Source: Candidatus Cloacimonas sp. SDB (GTDB taxonomy: Bacteria; Cloacimonadota; Cloacimonadia; Cloacimonadales; TCS61). Taken from it: a stretch of DNA of 14,467 nucleotides. The stretch is from contig LKUH01000282.1 of NCBI GenBank assembly GCA_001412425.1, forward strand, positions 1-14,467, given 5' to 3'. The position numbers and the translations under genes were made by a program. Shown here one piece after another: positions 7,335-14,443 of this stretch. The notes below the pieces were generated by a model that ran no database searches, had not been told where the DNA came from, and was given only the letters and a program-made list of their open reading frames with translations. How positions within the stretch are numbered: position 1 is the first letter of the stretch; every line of letters starts with the position of its first letter.

Positions 7335-8644
7335 TGGCAGGAAAGATTCCAGTTATGATTAACTATGCCACCGGAGCAATTGAAAATTCTATTTATGCTC
7401 AGGAAAAATGCAGTTTCAAGACAATTCTAACCAGCAAGAAACTGCTGGAAAAACTTAATCTAAGTCCGATTGACGGAATGATCTTTCTGGAAGATCTGGC
7501 TCAGGATATCAAAATTTTTGAAAAAGTATCAGCTTTATTCAAGTCGAAGAAATCAGTTGAAAATTTGATCAAATCTGTACATAATGGGTCTGAAGACGAT
7601 ACCGCTGTTATTCTATTTACCAGTGGCAGTGAAAAGGAACCCAAGGCCGTACAGCTCACGCACAAGAATATTTTTCATAATGTAGATAATCTTCCCAAAG
7701 TCATCGATCTCGATCCTGAGCATGTCTTCCTGGCAAACCTGCCCTTATTTCATGTTTTTGGCTTAACTGCAAATTTCTGGCTGCCAATTACCCTGGGATG
7801 CTCAATTGTGACATATCCGAATCCGCTTGATTTTAAAATCATCTGTGGTTTGTTAAAACAATATCAAGTGACTCTGATGGCTGGTACTCCCTCTTTTTAT
7901 TACGGTTATTTAAAAAAATCTCAACCTGGAGATTTTGAGTCGATAAAATTTGCTCTTTCGGGGGCAGATACACTTCCAACTCAAATTTATGAAGGTTTCT
8001 TGGAGAAACATAATTTAAAGGTCTATGATGCCTACGGTACAACCGAAACAAGCCCTGCCATTGCTATTAACTCACCCCGTGAACATAAAGTCGGCTCCGT
8101 GGGAAAACCAATTCCGGGTGTTGAAGTAAAGATCATAAATCTTGAAACTGAAGAAGAACAACCCGTTAACCAGACTGGCAAGATCCTGGTTAAAGGCGAT
8201 ATGGTGATGAAGGGATATTTAGGTGACCTGGAAGAAACATCGCTTCACATCCATAGAGGCTGGTATGATACCGGGGATATGGGTTACCTGGATGAGGATG
8301 GTTTTCTCTGGCATAAGGGCAGACTAAAACGTTTTGTCAAAGTTGGCGGTGAGATGATCTCACTCGTTAAAGTTGAGGAAGTATTAAATAAATATCTTCC
8401 GGAGGAAGTGGTCTGCTGTGTGGTAGATGTCCCTAATCCAACTAAAGGAGCTGATGTTGTGGCTGCCGTTACAACGGGAGAAATAGATAAGAAAAAGATT
8501 CTGAAGTTGATGTCGAAAGAATTACCGTCTATTGCTATTCCCAAAGAATTCTATGTTTTGGAAGATATACCTGTGATGGGTAGCGGAAAAGTGAATTTCC
8601 GGGAAGTTGAGACTATTTGCCGTAGAATCCAGAAAGAAAAATAA
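7277..8644 (+). CDS. AMP-dependent acyl-activating enzyme, Aas/acyl-ACP-synthetase-like (main part)
   Basis: The ORF begins at GTG 7277, but this is probably not a true start: the first residues GVMVPTSAGCMLSNLGVLMAG are the middle of an adenylation domain whose N terminus is in another frame at 7122. Family landmarks, numbered from the GTG: ILFTSGSEKEPKAVQLTHK (112-130), the nucleotide-binding loop; LPLFHVFGLTANFW (155-168); YDAYGTTETSP (250-260); GWYDTGDMGYLDEDGF (328-343); GRLKRFVKVGGEMISL (348-363), especially typical of Aas; and PVMGSGKVNF (432-441) with catalytic Lys438. Such enzymes adenylate a fatty acid and load it onto ACP or CoA. Unlike E. coli Aas there is no fused acyltransferase domain. 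The enzyme is active only if the frameshift is bypassed or is an error. The stop lies 10 bases before the ApgM-family gene. Confidence 0.85.
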   Translation: MGVMVPTSAGCMLSNLGVLMAGKIPVMINYATGAIENSIYAQEKCSFKTILTSKKLLEKLNLSPIDGMIFLEDLAQDIKIFEKVSALFKSKKSVENLIKSVHNGSEDDTAVILFTSGSEKEPKAVQLTHKNIFHNVDNLPKVIDLDPEHVFLANLPLFHVFGLTANFWLPITLGCSIVTYPNPLDFKIICGLLKQYQVTLMAGTPSFYYGYLKKSQPGDFESIKFALSGADTLPTQIYEGFLEKHNLKVYDAYGTTETSPAIAINSPREHKVGSVGKPIPGVEVKIINLETEEEQPVNQTGKILVKGDMVMKGYLGDLEETSLHIHRGWYDTGDMGYLDEDGFLWHKGRLKRFVKVGGEMISLVKVEEVLNKYLPEEVVCCVVDVPNPTKGADVVAAVTTGEIDKKKILKLMSKELPSIAIPKEFYVLEDIPVMGSGKVNFREVETICRRIQKEK

Positions 8645-8654
8645 AGAGGTGGGG

Positions 8655-9863
8655 ATGAAGTATATCATAATACTTGGGGATGGTATGGCTGATCGTAAAA
8701 TTGCCAGTTTAGGAAATAAAACACCTCTGATGGTCGCTGATATTCCTGCCATCGATAATATCTGCAGACTTGGCAGAACCGGTCTTTATCAATCTGTCCC
8801 TCTGGATATGCCTCCCGGCAGCGAAGTTGCAAATCTTGCCGTTCTGGGATATGATGTGAGAAAAGTATACGAGGGCAGAGGTGTTCTGGAAGCTGCCAGC
8901 CTGGGAATACCTCTTGACCAGAATGACCTGACAATGAGATGTAATCTTATCTGTATTGAAAATGGTAAGATCAAAAACCATTCTGCCGGACATATCAGCA
9001 CTCAGGAATCTGCTGTTCTGATCGATTATTTAAATGAGCATTTAGCAGATGACCTTATCAGATTCTATACAGGATTCAGTTTCAGACATGTTCTTGTGGT
9101 GAAAGGAGGTAATAACGACCTGAAATTCACACCTCCTCATGACGTGCCGGGAACTCCCTTCCGGGATGTCATGATCATTCCTTCCAGCCCGAAAGGTGAA
9201 AAAACAGCCCAAGTTCTTAACAAGTTAATCTTAAAATCTCAGGAATTGCTTCAGGATCATCCGGTAAATCTGCAAAGGATAAAAGCAGGAAAAGATCCGG
9301 CTAATTCTGTCTGGTTCTGGTCTTCCGGTTACAAACCGAGAATGAACACACTGCCGGAAAATTTCGGTATCTCCGGAGCTGTGATCTCAGCAGTAGATAT
9401 TATCAAGGGTCTGGGAATCTTAGCTGGAATGGATGTTATCGAAGTGGAAGGAGCTACCGGTCTTTCCGATACTAATTATGAAGGAAAAGCAGAAGCTGCA
9501 GTAGAAGCTCTGAAAAATCATGATCTTGTCTATGTACATGTAGAAGCTACTGATGAAGCTGGACATGCCGGTGATATTGAGCTGAAGATCAAATCTCTTG
9601 AATACCTCGATAGCAGACTTGTTAAACTGATCTTTAATCAAGTTAAAAAGCTTGATGATGAAATCACAATTGCCATATTACCGGACCATTCTACACCCTG
9701 TGAAGTTAGATCTCATACTCATGATCCTGTTCCTTTCATAATTTATGATCCTCAAAAAGCGGCTGACAGTGTTCAAAAGTATGATGAAGTTTCCTGTAAA
9801 AAAGGCAGTTTCGGGTTAGTAAAAGAAGATGAATTTATCAGGATATTATTAGGAAAATTATAA
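8655..9863 (+). CDS. ApgM-family phosphotransferase: annotated phosphoglycerate mutase, possibly a ThrB-type homoserine kinase
   Basis: The product has 402 residues from ATG 8655, which follows AGAGGTGGGG; the longer frame from 8607 overlaps the ligase and adds no homology. It belongs to the alkaline-phosphatase-fold family of cofactor-independent phosphoglycerate mutase, archaeal (ApgM) type. The binuclear metal site and nucleophile are visible: Asp9 in ILGDGMAD, Ser56 in PPGSEVANLAVLGYD, Asp300 and His304 in VEATDEAGHAGD, and Asp344, His345 and His356 in PDHSTPCEVRSHTHDP. Residues 108-116 read NHSAGHIST, where archaeal mutases as I remember them carry DRR. This, plus MRCNLICIE and WFWSSGYKPRM, resembles the bacterial subfamily proposed and, as I recall, genetically supported as homoserine kinase. 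Threonine synthase, which needs its product, is 1.6 kb upstream. Family certain; reaction unresolved. Confidence 0.9.
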   Translation: MKYIIILGDGMADRKIASLGNKTPLMVADIPAIDNICRLGRTGLYQSVPLDMPPGSEVANLAVLGYDVRKVYEGRGVLEAASLGIPLDQNDLTMRCNLICIENGKIKNHSAGHISTQESAVLIDYLNEHLADDLIRFYTGFSFRHVLVVKGGNNDLKFTPPHDVPGTPFRDVMIIPSSPKGEKTAQVLNKLILKSQELLQDHPVNLQRIKAGKDPANSVWFWSSGYKPRMNTLPENFGISGAVISAVDIIKGLGILAGMDVIEVEGATGLSDTNYEGKAEAAVEALKNHDLVYVHVEATDEAGHAGDIELKIKSLEYLDSRLVKLIFNQVKKLDDEITIAILPDHSTPCEVRSHTHDPVPFIIYDPQKAADSVQKYDEVSCKKGSFGLVKEDEFIRILLGKL

Positions 9864-9912
9864 TATTGAAAGATGAACTTAGATTTTTTAGTTAATGTTT
9901 TAAGATTATACA

Positions 9913-9942
9913 TTGACATAATGTAGTAATTATTTCAATAAT
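9913..9942 (+). promoter_or_regulatory. Putative sigma-70-like promoter for the DUF432-mscS pair
   Basis: TTGACA (9913-9918) is a perfect -35 box, followed after 18 bases by AATAAT (9937-9942), five of six matches to the -10 consensus. It lies in an AT-rich 105-base gap, 26 bases before the next ATG, leaving a leader of about 20 bases with GTGGAG as ribosome site. It marks the DUF432-like/mscS pair as a separate transcription unit. AT-rich DNA gives false matches, hence the moderate confidence. Confidence 0.45.
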
Positions 9943-9968
9943 TTTAGAAAATTAGAAGTGGAGAAATA

Positions 9969-10676
9969 ATGTACGGAATTTATGATATTCCCCTTTCTTT
10001 TCAGGAAGGAAAGATCTCTTTGAATGTGACGGTAACAGATTTTGGGTTTTTATATAAAAGAAAGCTCGAAGATAAATCGGAAGTAGAGAAATTAATTTTA
10101 TCGAATAAATCTAAACTGATAATCAATCCAGTTGAACCGCTGAATTTTCCTAAACATATTACTGATTATTTAATGCTTGAGTTCGATAAAGATCTTATCA
10201 TAGCCCCTAATACAGAAAAAAATATTTTTGTTACATTTCCAATTGAGATAGGAGTATTTATCGTATCGAAGAACGGATTTGAACCTCTGGATAATATCAG
10301 TCTGATCCCTGCTAAATACAGTTTGTATGGAGATCCTCAGAATGGTGTTTTAGTAAGGCACCATAAGACCTCAGTTAATTTGAAATCGCCTTCGGTTGAT
10401 CCGCTAAGGCAGGGTGTGATTGATCTTAATATCAAGAACACTGATTCAAACTGGATTACGATTACAAAACTAATTATAAATTCTTACGATATGAAGCTCT
10501 ACTTCAGTTCCGATCTTGTAAAAATGAAAGCGGATATGAAAATAATCAACAGCCTTACAGCTGAAGTAGATTGTGTTACATTTTCGGAAAAAGGGCTTAA
10601 AAAAGCAAAAGAACTTTATAAAAGCAGGAAGTTAAGCATGATCTCTACAAAATTTATTATGACGGAAGGTCTATAA
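9969..10676 (+). CDS. DUF432-like protein, coupled to an MscS channel gene
   Basis: This 235-residue protein starts MYGIYDIPLSFQEGKISLNV. It has no signal peptide and no membrane segment. It is rich in beta-strand-like segments: ISLNVTVTDFGFLYKR, LIIAPNTEKNIFVTFPIEIG, GVIDLNIKNTDSNWITITKL. The N terminus, size and position directly before an MscS gene match what I remember of DUF432, an uncharacterised family found mainly in archaea and often beside mechanosensitive channel genes; I could not verify this by search. Its function is unknown; given the one-base overlap with the channel gene (TAATG), a soluble partner or regulator of the channel is a reasonable inference. The frame is intact. The ribosome site is GTGGAGAAATA. 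The 105 bases upstream hold a promoter candidate, suggesting this two-gene unit is transcribed separately from the ApgM-family gene. Confidence 0.75.
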   Translation: MYGIYDIPLSFQEGKISLNVTVTDFGFLYKRKLEDKSEVEKLILSNKSKLIINPVEPLNFPKHITDYLMLEFDKDLIIAPNTEKNIFVTFPIEIGVFIVSKNGFEPLDNISLIPAKYSLYGDPQNGVLVRHHKTSVNLKSPSVDPLRQGVIDLNIKNTDSNWITITKLIINSYDMKLYFSSDLVKMKADMKIINSLTAEVDCVTFSEKGLKKAKELYKSRKLSMISTKFIMTEGL

Positions 10677-11515
10677 TGCTCGATATTACTCTCTGGGGAA
10701 ATATTACATTGCTGCAACTTATCATAGCAGCTGTAATTTTAATTTTATCATTTGTAATTTCCAAAATATTGTCTCTATATGTGAGACGGACTTTAAAAAA
10801 CAAAGCCACAAAAGACAGCAGGGAAATTATTGTAAAAATATTATCATATTTTGTCTTGCTTATTGGAATTATCTGGTCGTTGTCTGTAGTCGGTTTAAAA
10901 TTATCTGGGCTATTAGTTGCTGGTGGTATTGCCGGTATTGTTCTGGGTTTTGCCAGTCAGAGTATTGTGGGTAACCTGGTATCCGGTTTGTTTCTAATTC
11001 TAGAACGTCCCATCAGGATAGGAAATACAATTAACATCAATGATATTACGGGTATAGTTGAAGATATCAAAATCATCTCAACAACTATTCGCACCTTTGA
11101 GGGCTATCAGATTCGCATACCTAACGAAATGCTCTTTACTGCAAATATTTCAAATTATGTGGCAAATGTGGTTAGACGTTTTGAATATGATATTGGTATC
11201 AGGTATGATGATGATGCCGATCAGGCTATTACGATCATAAATGACCAGATAGAAAAGGAACCTTTTGCCCTGAAGAATCCAGAACCTCTTGTCTGGGTCA
11301 ACAAACTGGGAGATAGTGCAGTTAACGTTAATGTTAAGATCTGGGCACCAGTTAGTGAATGGTGGACGTTAAAAACAAAGATGCTGTGGAGATTGAAAAA
11401 GGCTCTGGAAGAACAGGGCATTGAAATTGCTTTTCCTCAACAGGTTCTATGGTTTGGAGATCAACGTAAAGATAATGATGTTCTTCCTCTGATCAATCTG
11501 AATAAGAAAAATTAG
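10676..11515 (+). CDS. Small-conductance mechanosensitive channel, MscS family
   Basis: The protein has 279 residues, close to E. coli MscS (286), with the canonical three-helix layout: TM1 about 12-36 (LLQLIIAAVILILSFVI), TM2 about 51-75 (IIVKILSYFVLLIGIIWSLS), and the pore-lining TM3 about 78-110, rich in Gly and Ala (LVAGGIAGIVLGFASQSIVG) and ending LILERPIRIGN (107-117), the signature leading into the beta domain. FEGYQIRIPNEMLFTANISNY (141-161) is the middle-beta-domain signature, and the remaining residues form the cytoplasmic vestibule. As a homoheptamer in the inner membrane, such channels open under membrane tension and release solutes on hypo-osmotic shock. The start overlaps the stop of the DUF432-like gene by one base. 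No clear terminator follows; a 301-base gap separates it from the next operon. Confidence 0.93.
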   Translation: MLDITLWGNITLLQLIIAAVILILSFVISKILSLYVRRTLKNKATKDSREIIVKILSYFVLLIGIIWSLSVVGLKLSGLLVAGGIAGIVLGFASQSIVGNLVSGLFLILERPIRIGNTININDITGIVEDIKIISTTIRTFEGYQIRIPNEMLFTANISNYVANVVRRFEYDIGIRYDDDADQAITIINDQIEKEPFALKNPEPLVWVNKLGDSAVNVNVKIWAPVSEWWTLKTKMLWRLKKALEEQGIEIAFPQQVLWFGDQRKDNDVLPLINLNKKN

Positions 11516-11816
11516 CACCTTTGTCAGACTCTCTATTTTTAACGAATTGTTTCTTCTGTGTTTTGAAATGAGAGTTTAATCCTTTAACTTATTTAACTTC
11601 AGAAATTCTTTTTTATAAATTGATTAAGCTCTGAAACTGATTTCCTGACATAATTCTGCACCTGAGATTCCTAACGAAAACAATTTAATTCACAGGGTGG
11701 AATTTAATAAATCGCAAATAATTACCTGTATTCCAAATAGAATATTCCAGTTGACAATATAGCTGTATTCAGAAGATTAAATCCTGAAATTATGATAAAA
11801 AATAAAGGAGACCTTT
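11516..11816. other. 301-base intergenic region without a gene
   Basis: No convincing open frame, tRNA or structured RNA is visible on either strand. TTTAACTT occurs twice in tandem with a 9-base period near 11583-11600. The hexamer ATTCCA occurs at 11730-11735 and 11744-11749 and in inverted form (TGGAAT) at 11698-11703, just upstream of a TTGACA at 11751. These could be regulator sites for the oxidoreductase operon, but the units are short. The region probably contains the end of the mscS transcript and the promoter of the downstream operon. Confidence 0.5.
11751..11796 (+). promoter_or_regulatory. Weak promoter candidates for the 2-oxoacid oxidoreductase operon
   Basis: A perfect -35 hexamer TTGACA stands at 11751-11756, but no good -10 lies 16-18 bases downstream. 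TTAAAT at 11777 is 20 bases away. An alternative pair is TTCAGA (11768-11773), 17 bases, then TATGAT (11791-11796), which would leave only a very short leader before the AAAGGAG ribosome site. Some promoter is expected here; which one is used cannot be decided. Confidence 0.25.
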
Positions 11817-12020
11817 ATGGCAAGAATGACTGTCGATCCAAATTATTGTAAAGGTTGTGGTTTATGCATATTAGCCTGTCCCAAACAAATCATACGTTTC
11901 TCTGAAAATATCAATGCAAAAGGCTATCATTATGCGGAGTGTTTTGACCAGGATGCTTGTATCGCCTGCAAATTATGTTATACAACCTGTCCGGATGTTG
12001 CAATTAAAATAGAAAAATAA
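11817..12020 (+). CDS. 2-oxoacid:ferredoxin oxidoreductase, ferredoxin-like (delta) subunit
   Basis: This 67-residue protein carries two 4Fe-4S motifs. The first is Cys11, 14, 17 and 21 (CKGCGLCILACP); the second is Cys48, 51, 54 and 58 (CIACKLCYTTCP). An extra Cys42 precedes the second motif. The two halves are joined by a GYHY-containing linker usual for the delta subunit of four-subunit 2-oxoacid:ferredoxin oxidoreductases. It relays electrons from the catalytic beta subunit to free ferredoxin in the cytosol. The start has a strong ribosome site (AAAGGAG, seven bases before the ATG). It is the first gene of a four-gene operon and lies 11 bases upstream of the alpha subunit gene, where GGAGG provides the next ribosome site. 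Confidence 0.93.
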   Translation: MARMTVDPNYCKGCGLCILACPKQIIRFSENINAKGYHYAECFDQDACIACKLCYTTCPDVAIKIEK

Positions 12021-12031
12021 ATGGAGGAATT

Positions 12032-13111
12032 ATGGGTGAAAAAGTATTGATGAAGGGTAACGAAGCGGTTGCCGAAGCAGCCATCAGAGCAGGTTGCAGG
12101 CATTATTTTGCTTATCCCATCACACCCCAAAGTGAACTGATTGAATATATGGCAAAAATGATGCCGAAAGTTAATGGGACTTTTTTACAGGCTGAAAGTG
12201 AAGTGGCTGCCATTAATATGGTCTACGGAGCTGCCGGCTGTGGTAAAAGAGTAATGACATCTTCATCTTCTCCGGGAATATCACTGAAAATGGAAGGTAT
12301 TTCCTACATTGCCGGTGCAAATCTTCCTGCAGTTATTGTAAATGTGCAACGAGGTGGTCCCGGCCTTGGAGATATTCAACCGGCTCAGGGTGATTATTTT
12401 CAGGCAACTAAAGGTGGGGGACACGGAGATTACAAATTGATAGTTGTTGCCCCCAGCACTGTACAGGAATTTGCCGATATGGCGGATCTGGCTTTTGACC
12501 TGGCAGATAAATACCGAAATCCGGTAATGATCCTTTCAGATGGTCTGCTGGGACAAATGATGGAACCGGTAGATTTTAAACCCTATAAAACTGAAAAGGA
12601 AATGGAAGAACTGGATAGACAGCATTTTGACTGGTGTATGCATCCCAACCAGGATGAGCCCAATCATCATCATCACGAGATCAATTCACTGGAAATAGAT
12701 CCGGTTGTTCTGGAACAGCATGTGATAAAACTGGGTCAGAAATACGACAGGATCGTCAAAAATGAGATCAGATTTGAAGAATATAAAATTTCTGAAGATA
12801 ATGAATATATAATTGTTGCTTTTGGAACTGCTGCCAGAATAGCAAAATCTGCAGTCGATGATCTTAATGAAAATGGCATTAATGTCGGACTTTTTAGACC
12901 AATAACTTTATGGCCCTATCCCTATGATGCAGTGAGCAAGGTGATTACGGATAAAGTCAAGAAAGTACTGGTCTGCGAATTGAATCTCGGCCAGATGGTT
13001 GAAGATGTCAAATTAGGTGTAAATGGAAAAGTTCCGGTAGAATTCCTGGGTAAAGTCGGTGGTATGCTGTTTACTCCGGAAGAGATAATGAACAAGATCA
13101 AAGAAATCTAG
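12032..13111 (+). CDS. vorB: 2-oxoacid:ferredoxin oxidoreductase alpha subunit (VorB-type, 3-methyl-2-oxobutanoate)
   Basis: The 359-residue product contains the pyrimidine-binding and transketolase C-terminal-like domains of the alpha chain. MKGNEAVAEAAIRAGCRHYF, YPITPQSELIEYMA, QAESEVAAINMVYGAAG, TSSSSPGISLKMEGISYIAG and NVQRGGPGLGDIQPAQGDYF closely match the bacterial proteins called VorB. With the beta and gamma chains it oxidatively decarboxylates branched-chain 2-oxoacids (from Val, Leu, Ile) to acyl-CoA, CO2 and reduced ferredoxin, as in amino-acid fermentation; the enzyme can also run in reverse. 2-oxoglutarate-specific (Kor) enzymes are close relatives, so substrate choice is a best guess. 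A natural run of four His lies at 212-215 in the linker between domains. The gene sits between the ferredoxin subunit (11 bases upstream) and beta subunit (8 bases downstream). Confidence 0.9.
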   Translation: MGEKVLMKGNEAVAEAAIRAGCRHYFAYPITPQSELIEYMAKMMPKVNGTFLQAESEVAAINMVYGAAGCGKRVMTSSSSPGISLKMEGISYIAGANLPAVIVNVQRGGPGLGDIQPAQGDYFQATKGGGHGDYKLIVVAPSTVQEFADMADLAFDLADKYRNPVMILSDGLLGQMMEPVDFKPYKTEKEMEELDRQHFDWCMHPNQDEPNHHHHEINSLEIDPVVLEQHVIKLGQKYDRIVKNEIRFEEYKISEDNEYIIVAFGTAARIAKSAVDDLNENGINVGLFRPITLWPYPYDAVSKVITDKVKKVLVCELNLGQMVEDVKLGVNGKVPVEFLGKVGGMLFTPEEIMNKIKEI

Positions 13112-13119
13112 GGGGAAAC

Positions 13120-13872
13120 ATGGAAATAATAGCTCAAAGACCAAAATCATTAACAGACCTGCAATTCACTTATTGCCCCGGATGTACTCATGGTATCTCT
13201 CACAGACTCATAGCTGAGGCTATTGAAGAATTAGGACTGAGAAACAACATTATGGGAGTTGCTCCGGTGGGATGTTCAGTTTTTGCCTATAAATTCTTTA
13301 ACTGTGACATGGCTGAAGCTGCTCACGGCAGGGCACCTGCAGTTGCTACCGGTATGAAGAGAGCACGGCCCGATATGCATGTTTTCACCTATCAGGGAGA
13401 TGGTGATCTTGCTGCCATCGGTACTGCCGAGTTCATACACGCTGCTAATCGGGGAGAAAAAATATCAATATTCTTTATCAATAATGCCATTTATGGAATG
13501 ACGGGAGGGCAAATGGCTCCGACAACTCTTCCAGGAATGAAAACATCAACCTCTCCTTATGGCAGAGATGAAAAAGATATAGGCTATCCTATTCAGGCTT
13601 GCGAAATAATTTCTTCCTTAAAAGCTCCCTATTTTATCGAAAGAGTTTCCCTCTTATCACCTCAGGATATTCTGAAAGCTAAAAAAGTTGTTAACAAAGC
13701 AATGCTCTTCAATAAAGAAAATCGCGGATTCACCTTTGTTGAATTTGTCTCAACCTGTCCAACTAACTGGGGCTTAACTCCTGCAAAAGCACAGCAATGG
13801 GCAAAAGAGAACATGCTTAAATTCTTTCCAATTGGAAACTTCAGGGATAAGTCTATGGAAGGGGGTGAATAA
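13120..13872 (+). CDS. 2-oxoacid:ferredoxin oxidoreductase beta subunit (thiamine diphosphate-binding)
   Basis: This 250-residue subunit binds thiamine diphosphate and the proximal 4Fe-4S cluster. The diphosphate/Mg motif is GDGDLAAIGTAEF (from residue 93), followed by INNAIYGMTGGQMAPTT with Asn121 and Asn122. Probable cluster ligands are Cys19 and Cys22 (CPGC), Cys52 (VGCSVF) and Cys213 (STCPTNWG), the arrangement expected for this family. It performs decarboxylation of the 2-oxoacid and passes electrons to the ferredoxin-like subunit. Length is normal and all expected residues appear present. The start follows GGGGGAAAC; the stop overlaps the gamma subunit start by one base (TAATG), so the two are made in step. 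Confidence 0.93.
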   Translation: MEIIAQRPKSLTDLQFTYCPGCTHGISHRLIAEAIEELGLRNNIMGVAPVGCSVFAYKFFNCDMAEAAHGRAPAVATGMKRARPDMHVFTYQGDGDLAAIGTAEFIHAANRGEKISIFFINNAIYGMTGGQMAPTTLPGMKTSTSPYGRDEKDIGYPIQACEIISSLKAPYFIERVSLLSPQDILKAKKVVNKAMLFNKENRGFTFVEFVSTCPTNWGLTPAKAQQWAKENMLKFFPIGNFRDKSMEGGE

Positions 13873-14411
13873 TGAAAACTGAAATGATTTGCTCGGGATT
13901 TGGTGGTCAGGGTGCGCTTACTATTGGCAAATTTCTGGCAAAAGCAGGAATGCAGGAAGGCCTGAATGTTTCCTGGCTTCCTTCTTACGGTCCGGAAATG
14001 CGGGGTGGAACAGCAAATGTCTCTACGGTTATTTCAACCGAAGCTATAGCCTCTCCACTGGTAACCCATCCAGATATATTGGTTGCACTGAATCAGCCTT
14101 CGGTAGACAAATTCGGCCCTGATATCAAAAAAGGCGGGTTAATGATAGCTAACGAGGATATGTGCCCCCATAAACTGGATAGAGCTGATATTGACATGAT
14201 CTACGCTCCCATGTCCTCTATTGCCAAAGAAATAGGAAGTCCGAAAGTTCTGAATATGGTAGCTATTGGTATTATTATCGGGAAAAAGGATCTGGTTAAA
14301 TATGATACACTGGAAAAAGATCTGACTGAATTTCTGAAAAAGAAAAATCCCGATCTGTTAGAAGCTAATCTTAAAGCAATTAAAAGGGGAATTGAATTAG
14401 GTCGAAAATAA
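13872..14411 (+). CDS. 2-oxoacid:ferredoxin oxidoreductase gamma subunit
   Basis: The 179-residue product is the gamma domain of 2-oxoacid oxidoreductases, which contributes to CoA binding and subunit assembly. Diagnostic segments: ICSGFGGQGALTIGKFLAKA at the N terminus (glycine-rich loop), SWLPSYGPEMRGGTANVSTV (residues about 35-54, the family signature), and HPDILVALNQPSVDKF. It ends with a typical helical tail. It is the last gene of the operon: overlapping the beta gene by one base and followed 4 bases later by an intrinsic terminator. The order delta-alpha-beta-gamma is common among anaerobic bacteria. The frame is intact and the length (about 180) is standard. Confidence 0.93.
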   Translation: MKTEMICSGFGGQGALTIGKFLAKAGMQEGLNVSWLPSYGPEMRGGTANVSTVISTEAIASPLVTHPDILVALNQPSVDKFGPDIKKGGLMIANEDMCPHKLDRADIDMIYAPMSSIAKEIGSPKVLNMVAIGIIIGKKDLVKYDTLEKDLTEFLKKKNPDLLEANLKAIKRGIELGRK

Positions 14412-14415
14412 TTTT

Positions 14416-14443
14416 AAGGGTGATCATCCGATCACCCTTTTTT
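14416..14443 (+). terminator. Rho-independent terminator of the oxidoreductase operon
   Basis: AAGGGTGATC (14416-14425) pairs perfectly with GATCACCCTT (14430-14439) over ten base pairs around a four-base loop (ATCC), followed directly by T residues to 14443. It begins four bases after the gamma subunit stop codon. It is the only strong intrinsic terminator seen in the window. Confidence 0.92.

Noticed and set aside
8607..8654. Upstream start for the ApgM-family gene
   Set aside because: The extension overlaps the acyl ligase gene and adds no family sequence; ATG 8655 has AGAGGTGGGG directly upstream and starts with the conserved strand.
8665..9001. Three overlapping reverse-strand open frames
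   Set aside because: They are antisense to the strongly conserved N-terminal half of the ApgM-family gene and have no recognisable motifs or ribosome sites.
11526..11578. Inverted CTCTC / GAGAG pair after mscS as a terminator
   Set aside because: The arms are only about five to seven bases and the loop exceeds 30 bases, with no T run at the right place.
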